DNA from: Psychrobacter fozii
GTDB taxonomy: Bacteria > Pseudomonadota > Gammaproteobacteria > Pseudomonadales > Moraxellaceae
Direction: 5' to 3'
Length of the DNA: 64,000 nucleotides
Assembly: GCF_003217155.1 (NCBI RefSeq)
Contig: NZ_QJSU01000009.1
Location: forward strand, 1-64,000
Below the pieces are notes generated by a model. That model saw only the letters and a program-made list of their open reading frames with translations, was not told the DNA's origin and made no database searches. Shown here piece by piece: positions 58,800 through 64,000 of the stretch. The position numbers and the translations under genes were made by a program. Numbering within the stretch: the stretch's first letter is position 1; the number at the start of each line of letters is the position of its first letter.

Positions 58800-59155
58800 T
58801 TAGCATTGCTGTTTTATCGATAGCTGCATGCACTCCTGCCCAAGATGAAAAGGATAAGTTTGTTTCTGGAGATGTTGCGGTGCATGAAGTGTTTTGGTCC
58901 GCTGATCATGATGTGCCTTACCTGTTCACGACATCAGGTAAAATTTCCCATATCTATTATCCAAATTTTGGCACTGAAGTGTATTTCGAACCTGCAGACT
59001 ATATTGACGAGTCATCTATTGGTAGTCCGCTTAATAAGGCTGCTGCAGAGTCTCTAAAGCAAGCTGGCATGACCCCAAACGTGCCTTACAGTATTAAGAG
59101 GGGTGCTGAATTGAGTGAGGCTAGAGAAATTGGATTGAAGGTGCGTATGCTATAG
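58772..59155 (+). CDS. Small lipoprotein of unknown function
   Basis: This 127-residue protein starts inside the end of the nuclease gene (28-bp overlap), so translation is coupled. AAGGACGGTG in the nuclease gene acts as its ribosome-binding site. It has a lipobox (LSIAACTPA, Cys at about 20). The rest shows no known domain: a mixed strand-rich stretch with the segment VFWSADHDVPYLFTTSGKIS. Overlap and shared lipoprotein nature suggest it may be an inhibitor or chaperone of the nuclease. That role is a guess. Confidence 0.68.
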   Translation: MRIDMPRWLVSIAVLSIAACTPAQDEKDKFVSGDVAVHEVFWSADHDVPYLFTTSGKISHIYYPNFGTEVYFEPADYIDESSIGSPLNKAAAESLKQAGMTPNVPYSIKRGAELSEAREIGLKVRML

Positions 59156-59294
59156 AGCACTGGATTAGAATTAGGTGTGATGTAGGTAAAAAGATTAGGT
59201 AGATCTTGCTTGCATTTGTGATCTCATCAGGTAGTTCACAATTTTGTAAAAACCAAGTTATTAATATTTAACTTAGAAATTATTGAGATAAAAA

Positions 59295-60125
59295 ATGCCA
59301 AAGAGTAAGAGTAAGAAGAAAGTACGAAATAAGCCAAAACTTCTTTTTCAATCCCCTGAAACAAGGTACAGTGTCTTAAAAGACCAAATTGAGCAGCAGA
59401 ATGAAGGTCTTGAGCAACAAAAGAAAGATTTAGAGCACTTTAGAAAAAATCTTGATGCTTTATCCAAAAGTCACGCCAATCATCTATCGCTATTGAGTAA
59501 CTTCGCAAGGCATGACTTAAAGAATTACACTCACTCAATAGACGGTATAGTTAGCACCTGCAATGCAGATGAGATAACTAATGAACAATTAGAATCTATT
59601 AGGTTGAATATTCAGTTTATACGTAATACCTTGGATGACTTTGCTAAGTTGGCTGTTCACGACGAGGGTAGCAAGTGTGAGTTTGAAGACTTAGTAGTCG
59701 CTATCAGAACCATTAATAGAACAAATTTTGCTGAAACAGGTATCACGTTTGAAGTTAATAATAATGTAGATGTTACGTTCAATATACCTTTTACAATAAT
59801 GTTTCAACTGTTAAACAATTTGATAGTAAATTCTATTAAAGCATTCGAAGTACAGGGCAATTCAGAGAACATTATTGAGTTAAAAGCGTATGTTGATTCT
59901 AAAAAACTTATTATAGAAGTTAGTGATAACGGAAGAAAAATTGAAGAGACTGATAAGAATTTCTTGTTTGATTACGGTTTTTCTAAAACTGGGGGTACTG
60001 GTATAGGCCTTTACCATGCTACACACTTATGCGATACCCTTCATGGTAATATAATATATCGTGATAGGCCTAGCTCAAAGCTTAACAAGTGTTTTATTAT
60101 AACCCTGCCTATAGCGGAGGAATAA
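59295..60125 (+). CDS. Soluble histidine kinase (defence-type two-component)
   Basis: This 276-residue kinase has no membrane segment. A basic N-terminus (about 1-18) and a coiled coil (about 30-60, LEQQKKDLEHFRKNLDALSK) lead to a dimerisation helix with the phospho-acceptor H73 in FARHDLKN. The HATPase domain has the N-box N179 in IVNSIKAFE, the G1 box D211-N-G in VSDNGRK and the G2 box GGTGIGL at 233-239. All catalytic residues are intact. No input domain such as PAS or TPR is recognisable, so it must sense an internal cue. The stop codon is 5 bp before the receiver-nuclease gene, and that gap points to one operon. Confidence 0.85.
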   Translation: MPKSKSKKKVRNKPKLLFQSPETRYSVLKDQIEQQNEGLEQQKKDLEHFRKNLDALSKSHANHLSLLSNFARHDLKNYTHSIDGIVSTCNADEITNEQLESIRLNIQFIRNTLDDFAKLAVHDEGSKCEFEDLVVAIRTINRTNFAETGITFEVNNNVDVTFNIPFTIMFQLLNNLIVNSIKAFEVQGNSENIIELKAYVDSKKLIIEVSDNGRKIEETDKNFLFDYGFSKTGGTGIGLYHATHLCDTLHGNIIYRDRPSSKLNKCFIITLPIAEE

Positions 60126-60130
60126 AAATA

Positions 60131-61042
60131 GTGAAAAAAACAATATTGATTATAGACGATGAGAAAGTCCAAGTTGAGAACCTTAGCAGGTACTTATCTA
60201 CCCACCTTACATCCGACTATCATATTCTTACTGCATATGAAGAAGAAGATATTCTTGATAAAGTAAATAATGCATATTATTCACTAGCAATACTCGATTT
60301 GAGGATGGATAATTATGAAATTGACGGTATCTCAATAGCTGAAAAAATATGTGATACTAATCCTTTTGCTAAAATTCTAATTACTTCTGCATTTACAGGT
60401 GAATTCTACGCATCATTTAAAGACATGATACTCTCAGGAAAAATAATTGATACGATAGACAAAGGGCCGTTTGAAGTATTTGGCGAGGAAGTAAGGAGTG
60501 CAGTAGAAAGTTACCATACGCTATATTTTGATTCTGCTGACAGTATCAAAAATGCATTGCTTGAAAGTTATGCAGAGTGTAAAAACACTGAAGATACATA
60601 TCAAAAAGGTGTAAAGTTTGAACAATTTGTAGCATTCTTATTCAACAATATGGGTTTCGATAAGATTAGTAGACGCAACATCGATAAATCTAGAAACGAA
60701 GTTGATCTAATCATTCGAAATGATTTAGAAGATAATTTTTTTGATAAGTTCGGCAAATACTTTCTTGTTGAGTGTAAGAATATGCCCTTGACCAATGTTG
60801 ATAAAAATATGTTTATCATATTCAAAAATAAGCTTGAAAATACAGCTAGCTTATCTGAACTTGGTATTATCGCTACTACAGGGAACTTTACAAAAACTGC
60901 ATATATTGAAGCCGTAAGAGAGTCGAGTAAAAATAAAAAGACTATATTTCTCACTAATTTACACTTCGAAAGACTTATTAAGTCAATCGATAGATTAGAA
61001 ACTTTCAAATCCTTTATAGATGAACAAGTAAAAGATAACTAG
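60131..61042 (+). CDS. Receiver domain fused to PD-(D/E)XK nuclease
   Basis: This 303-residue protein starts at the GTG at 60131, supported by GCGGAGGA twelve bases upstream; an earlier ATG (60089) would overlap the kinase. Residues 1-125 form a receiver domain with acidic pocket D9-D10, phospho-acceptor D56 in LAILDLRMDN, T85 and K111, all conserved. Residues 150-300 form a restriction-endonuclease-like domain: E164 in GVKFEQFVAFLF, D192 in NEVDLIIRND and E214-C-K216 in FLVECKNM. No DNA-binding output domain is present, so phosphorylation should gate a nuclease. This is unlike ordinary response regulators and resembles the logic of Detocs. Nuclease activity is inferred from motif conservation only. 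Confidence 0.85.
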   Translation: MKKTILIIDDEKVQVENLSRYLSTHLTSDYHILTAYEEEDILDKVNNAYYSLAILDLRMDNYEIDGISIAEKICDTNPFAKILITSAFTGEFYASFKDMILSGKIIDTIDKGPFEVFGEEVRSAVESYHTLYFDSADSIKNALLESYAECKNTEDTYQKGVKFEQFVAFLFNNMGFDKISRRNIDKSRNEVDLIIRNDLEDNFFDKFGKYFLVECKNMPLTNVDKNMFIIFKNKLENTASLSELGIIATTGNFTKTAYIEAVRESSKNKKTIFLTNLHFERLIKSIDRLETFKSFIDEQVKDN

Positions 61043-61070
61043 TGCTTTCAAATGATAATCTATGCTTACT

Positions 61071-61093
61071 AACCGCCTGTGAAGGCGGTTTTT
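61071..61093 (+). terminator. Terminator of the kinase-nuclease operon
   Basis: AACCGCCT and AGGCGGTT pair perfectly around GTGA, followed by TTT and a G, 28 bp after the stop codon. Confidence 0.88.
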
Positions 61094-61121
61094 GACTGCC
61101 TATAAATAAATCTACAATAGC

Positions 61122-61295
61122 CTAACTACACACTTTCTTAGATTGACTAATCTTGCCATTCTTGCAAACAAATTTACCATCTTTGCAATGCGAGACACCG
61201 CCCATACTTTTAGAGCAAGGATAGTTCTGAGCATTCGCCTCTACTACTGGCGCAATCATAAACACAGAAATAAGAAGTGCTGACCAAGTTTTCAT
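61122..61295 (-). CDS. Small secreted cysteine-rich protein
   Basis: This 57-residue protein starts at the ATG at 61295 with AAGGTAG seven bases upstream. It has a signal peptide (about 1-22, ending at VVEANA) and a mature domain of about 35 residues with four cysteines. The mature pattern is C-S-K-x-x-G-G-V-x-H-C-K-x-G-K-F-V-C, then K-N-G-K-I-S and a terminal Cys, a layout found in small secreted proteins near mobile elements. Two disulphides are likely. The function is unknown. It is transcribed opposite to the kinase-nuclease operon. Confidence 0.75.
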   Translation of the reverse strand: MKTWSALLISVFMIAPVVEANAQNYPCSKSMGGVSHCKDGKFVCKNGKISQSKKVCS

Positions 61296-61640
61296 AAGTT
61301 ACTACCTTAATAGTAAGATGACGTAAGTTCAGAATATAGCACTGCGCATCACTACCAGCAATGATTATATTACTTATGTTCATACTCATGAAACTTGATT
61401 AGCTTGTGACTACACGAACCGCTATGAGTAAGGCTTTTTTGCCTCACTAACTTGCCAGCTATTGCTAAATTTTGAGCAGCGCATTTTTCCCATGATTTCT
61501 AACTTATTTAATTTAATGTTGTATAGGAATGTTACCTAAAGTTCATATCAGCTTTGGAGTTAAAGGGAAAACGCTTGAGCAATCGATTATGATATATACT
61601 ATAATAGTAATGCTATTTAAACCTCAGAAGGAGGTATGTT
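61296..61640. other. Intergenic region before the ImmA-PIN pair
   Basis: 345 bp with no gene. It holds a probable promoter with a palindrome at its right end and an imperfect GTAAGGC-TTTTTT-GCCTCAC hairpin at about 61424-61443. Confidence 0.5.
61575..61605 (+). promoter_or_regulatory. Probable promoter with palindromic operator of the ImmA-PIN operon
   Basis: TTGAGC (61575-61580) and TATAAT (61600-61605) are separated by 19 bp. The -10 region lies inside a near-palindrome, ATTATGATAT and ATACTATAAT (61586-61605, 8 of 10 positions symmetric), suggesting autoregulation typical of toxin-antitoxin operons. Confidence 0.5.
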
Positions 61641-62630
61641 ATGACTTATTCAATGAAGCCTGTGTATCAAAAGCTCTCAAAAATAGGGCTAAAAAAAGGT
61701 ATGGTCAAAACTTACCTACCAGATTGGTGGGAGGACTCTATTGCGACTACTGAAGTAGGTTTTCAAGAATCACTATGGTTGATTGCCAATACCTTTCATA
61801 TTGACTTCAAAACATTAAATCTTAGTATTTCAGGAGATTCAAATCCTCAATACCGGTTGCCAAATCATAAATTCAAACATAGTGTAAATCTTGATCAAGA
61901 TAAATTAAAGCCAGCTGTTGCTGTCGCTATGTTGGCAGCAAAAATTACTTTAAATACTTTTGAAAAACCCTTGGTTGATCTATCATCTTTATCTGCTGAA
62001 AGTATTCGTGAAAAATTATTATCTGATGGAAACCAGTGGATAGACTTTAAAGTATTAGTACAATACTGTTGGAATATTGGTATTCCAGTCATTTTTATTA
62101 AAAAAATTCCTAGTCCAAAAATGGACGGATTAGCTTTATTGCAAAACGATCGCCCTGTCATAGTACTAACTAAAAATGATGACTACGGTGTTTTAGTCTT
62201 TCATTTGGCTCATGAACTTGGACATATCATTCTTGGACATGTTAAAGAAAATGGAATGATGATAGATAAAAAAATCGTTAAAGACGAAGAAGATGATCTT
62301 GAAATTCAAGCAAATGCGTTTGCCTTGGAGCTTCTGACGGGTAAAGCGAATAAAAAATATACTGCTGGAAAGATTTCACCGAAGGTATTAGCAGAATCAA
62401 TACTTAAAAAAGCTAAAGAAGATAGTATTGATCCTTTACATATTATTTTAAATTATGGGTATAGTAATAATAGTTTCGCATTTGCAAAACAAGTGCTTCA
62501 AATATTAGTTAAGAAACTAGAAATAACACAAACAGATCAAGATTTTGCTCAACAGTTTTTTATTGATAACATTGATCTTGATAGCATCAATGATGATGAA
62601 GTTATACGAAGAATCATTGGTGTGGAATGA
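61641..62630 (+). CDS. ImmA/IrrE-type metallopeptidase domain protein
   Basis: This 329-residue protein has an N-terminal helical region (about 1-60) resembling an XRE-type helix-turn-helix and a zinc-peptidase domain (about 135-270). The zinc motif is H191-ELGH195 with a third ligand E221 in EIQANAFALELL. A near-perfect Shine-Dalgarno (AAGGAGGT at 61628-61635) precedes the ATG, so translation is strong. ImmA/IrrE proteases cleave repressors. Next to a PIN-fold toxin, such proteins often act as antitoxins. The next gene starts within its stop codon (ATGA overlap), so the pair is one operon. Confidence 0.85.
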   Translation: MTYSMKPVYQKLSKIGLKKGMVKTYLPDWWEDSIATTEVGFQESLWLIANTFHIDFKTLNLSISGDSNPQYRLPNHKFKHSVNLDQDKLKPAVAVAMLAAKITLNTFEKPLVDLSSLSAESIREKLLSDGNQWIDFKVLVQYCWNIGIPVIFIKKIPSPKMDGLALLQNDRPVIVLTKNDDYGVLVFHLAHELGHIILGHVKENGMMIDKKIVKDEEDDLEIQANAFALELLTGKANKKYTAGKISPKVLAESILKKAKEDSIDPLHIILNYGYSNNSFAFAKQVLQILVKKLEITQTDQDFAQQFFIDNIDLDSINDDEVIRRIIGVE

Positions 62631-63256
62631 TAGTACTTTCGGATAATGACATAATTTTGAAATTAGCTGGATGTAATCTATTACACCAGTTCTTTGAAAT
62701 ACTAGAAGCAGAATCTAAGGATATTTTGATTGCTAATAATGCTAGCTACGCATTGCCTAAACAAGCTAAAAAGAAGCTTAAAAACGAAGATGCCGTGAAC
62801 ACTGTCACTCAGTTTGTCCAAAATGTAGGAAGAATAACGTCAGTTAACTCTGATTTGCTAGGCGAAATCCAAGGTTTTAAAAATATGGATGGGGGTGAAA
62901 GTTTATTAATGGTAGCTGCTCATGAAAATCCAGATTTACTTTTTGCTACAGGTGACAAGCGTTGTTTACAATCTCTGATTGAGCATCAGTCTTGCGAACC
63001 AATTGATAAAATTTTCAAAAGTTTGCAAGGTCGCGTCTATTGCTTAGAAACAGCGTTTATGCTGTTAATTGAAAATCTAGGTTTTGAAGATGTCAATCAA
63101 ATGGTAATAAATCGTTGTGTTGATGACGGCGTATTAAGACTTGCATTCGGTCATGAACGTAATATCGATAATGCGACTGATTGCTTAAAGTCATATTGTA
63201 GAGAATTATCCTCTCTTCTAGCTCCAGTAACCCTTTTACAAATGTCTGTAGCTTGA
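62627..63256 (+). CDS. PIN-like domain protein, probable toxin
   Basis: This 209-residue protein overlaps its upstream partner by 4 bp. It has the layout of a PIN-like nuclease: an acidic residue near the N-terminus (LSDNDIILKLAG), G-G-E-S-L in NMDGGESLLMVAAHENP and T-G-D-K in LFATGDKRCLQSL. Three acidic metal-binding positions are thus visible. PIN toxins cleave RNA. The C-terminal 70 residues are helical and unassigned. With the ImmA/IrrE-type partner it forms a likely toxin-antitoxin or defence module; which gene is the toxin is inferred from family behaviour. Confidence 0.75.
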   Translation: MIVLSDNDIILKLAGCNLLHQFFEILEAESKDILIANNASYALPKQAKKKLKNEDAVNTVTQFVQNVGRITSVNSDLLGEIQGFKNMDGGESLLMVAAHENPDLLFATGDKRCLQSLIEHQSCEPIDKIFKSLQGRVYCLETAFMLLIENLGFEDVNQMVINRCVDDGVLRLAFGHERNIDNATDCLKSYCRELSSLLAPVTLLQMSVA

Positions 63257-63455
63257 TTGCTATTAAGTTTGTTAAAAGTAAAATTAAATTTAAAGGATTT
63301 ATCCTATTGTAGGAAATTAAGCTATTTAGGTCTTATGTAAACTCAGATATAAAGCAGAGTTAGTTTTCAAGCTAAAATAAGGCTCTCTATGAGAGTTTTT
63401 AATACTTCTAACTATTGTTATGCATAATAACATTGCCCTGTTACTTGTCAGCTTA
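63257..63455. other. Spacer after the PIN gene
   Basis: About 200 bp of AT-rich sequence with no gene. A small hairpin (CTCTCTATGAGAG, about 63384-63396) precedes TTTTT. Confidence 0.4.
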
Positions 63456-63490
63456 AGCACTCATGCGACCAACATGAGTGCTTTTTATTT
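63456..63490 (+). terminator. Rho-independent terminator at the element border
   Basis: AGCACTCATG (63456-63465) pairs perfectly with CATGAGTGCT (63473-63482) across a 7-nt loop, followed by TTTTATTT. It separates the rightward PIN operon from the leftward helicase-loader gene. Confidence 0.92.
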
Positions 63491-63532
63491 CGTATTTTTA
63501 GCCAAGTCATCTCTCCATACACAGTTTGATGT

Positions 63533-64000
63533 CTATAGCGATCTTACCTTTCCGGTTAATATACGGTAGCTTGGCCACACACAAGAGATATCCACCAGAT
63601 TCTGACGTAAACGGTCTGATGCTCTATCGCCCATTTGGTGATAAAACTCGTCTGCTGTCATGTTGGTGGTGATGATAGTTGGTAAACGTAGCTGATAACG
63701 TCTATCGATGATAGCCGATAAACGTTCGCGGTCCTTGTCAGCCGCTTTGTCGCTAAAACTTGTGTCAGCCTCGCCCACTTCATCAATTATTAGGACAGTA
63801 GAGCGACTCAGACGCTCGATATAAGCCGTATCATTGTCACTGCTACCTTTATCCCAAGTCGCTTTTATCTCCTGCTGAATCTGACCTGAGCGCTTAAATG
63901 CAACTGTCATTTGAGCATAGTAACACTGACGCACAATCTCATTAGCAATCAGACATGCCAGCTTCGTTTTACCGGTACCAGTGTTACCTGTTAGTAAGAT
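63533..64000 (-). CDS. DnaC/IstB-like helicase loader, N-terminus truncated by the window edge
   Basis: The frame enters from the right edge and runs leftward to the TAG at 63533-63535 (155 codons visible). It begins within the Walker A region, [20 protein letters not shown]. Walker B is [13 protein letters not shown], sensor I is LPTIITTNM, and the Arg-rich end is [12 protein letters not shown]. It is an AAA+ helicase loader as in DnaC of phages and IstB. The N-terminal helicase-binding part lies outside. Phage genes of this kind usually sit in a replication module, so a prophage or related element probably continues to the right. Confidence 0.85.
   Translation of the reverse strand: MLLTGNTGTGKTKLACLIANEIVRQCYYAQMTVAFKRSGQIQQEIKATWDKGSSDNDTAYIERLSRSTVLIIDEVGEADTSFSDKAADKDRERLSAIIDRRYQLRLPTIITTNMTADEFYHQMGDRASDRLRQNLVDISCVWPSYRILTGKVRSL

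Noticed and set aside
61529..61753. A frame starting upstream of and overlapping the ImmA-type gene
   Set aside because: The strong Shine-Dalgarno at 61628-61635 belongs to the gene at 61641, and the overlapping frame shows no domain.

Overview
The window looks like a chromosomal segment of a Moraxellaceae gammaproteobacterium, most likely Psychrobacter. This is inferred from protein flavour (EF-Tu tail, GlnD, MetH, FtsK), the map-glnD-dapC order, moderate-to-low GC and many small dispersed intergenic repeats. It was not confirmed by any search. About 80% of the sequence is coding, and I saw no rRNA, tRNA, CRISPR array or intact insertion sequence.

Layout. 1-25.4 kb is mostly conserved housekeeping DNA: the end of tuf, rimI, a MerR regulator, trxB-aat, ftsK, an amidase, an LigB-type dioxygenase, rlmH, membrane proteins, dacB (PBP4), a DnaQ-like exonuclease with a cNMP/CBS/DUF294 protein, dapC, glnD, map and two envelope lipoproteins. 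25.6-35.2 kb is a membrane-organising cluster: YqiJ (NfeD/OB-fold-like), the flotillin YqiK and a 2039-residue DUF3686-type AAA ATPase. Each gap in it carries a roughly 107-bp repeat. 35.4-38.8 kb holds three tiny DUF2256 zinc-finger genes, two of them near-identical and flanking a YjgN (DUF898)-M48 protease pair.

38.9-42.8 kb is an AT-rich two-gene OLD-nuclease/UvrD-helicase module of the Gabija type, a probable anti-phage system. 42.9-57.4 kb returns to core functions: metH, two fasciclin lipoproteins plus a relic of a third, an alanine/glycine:Na+ symporter, a LemA-TPM-TPM cluster, adenine deaminase and a sirtuin. 57.9-64 kb is accessory DNA: a staphylococcal-nuclease lipoprotein with an Excalibur domain, a soluble histidine kinase followed 5 bp later by a receiver domain fused to a PD-(D/E)XK nuclease, a tiny secreted Cys-rich protein, an ImmA/IrrE protease-PIN pair, and at the edge a truncated DnaC/IstB-like helicase loader that suggests a prophage.

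The most novel candidate is the kinase plus receiver-nuclease pair (59295-61042). It reads as a minimal two-component signalling system whose output is DNA cleavage instead of transcription, comparable in logic to Detocs. With the Gabija-like module and the ImmA-PIN pair it makes this window carry three probable defence or stress modules. A second noteworthy signal is a family of at least nine MITE-like elements, about 107 bp long, with imperfect terminal inverted repeats and possible TA flanks. They lie between core genes and are absent from the right-hand accessory region.
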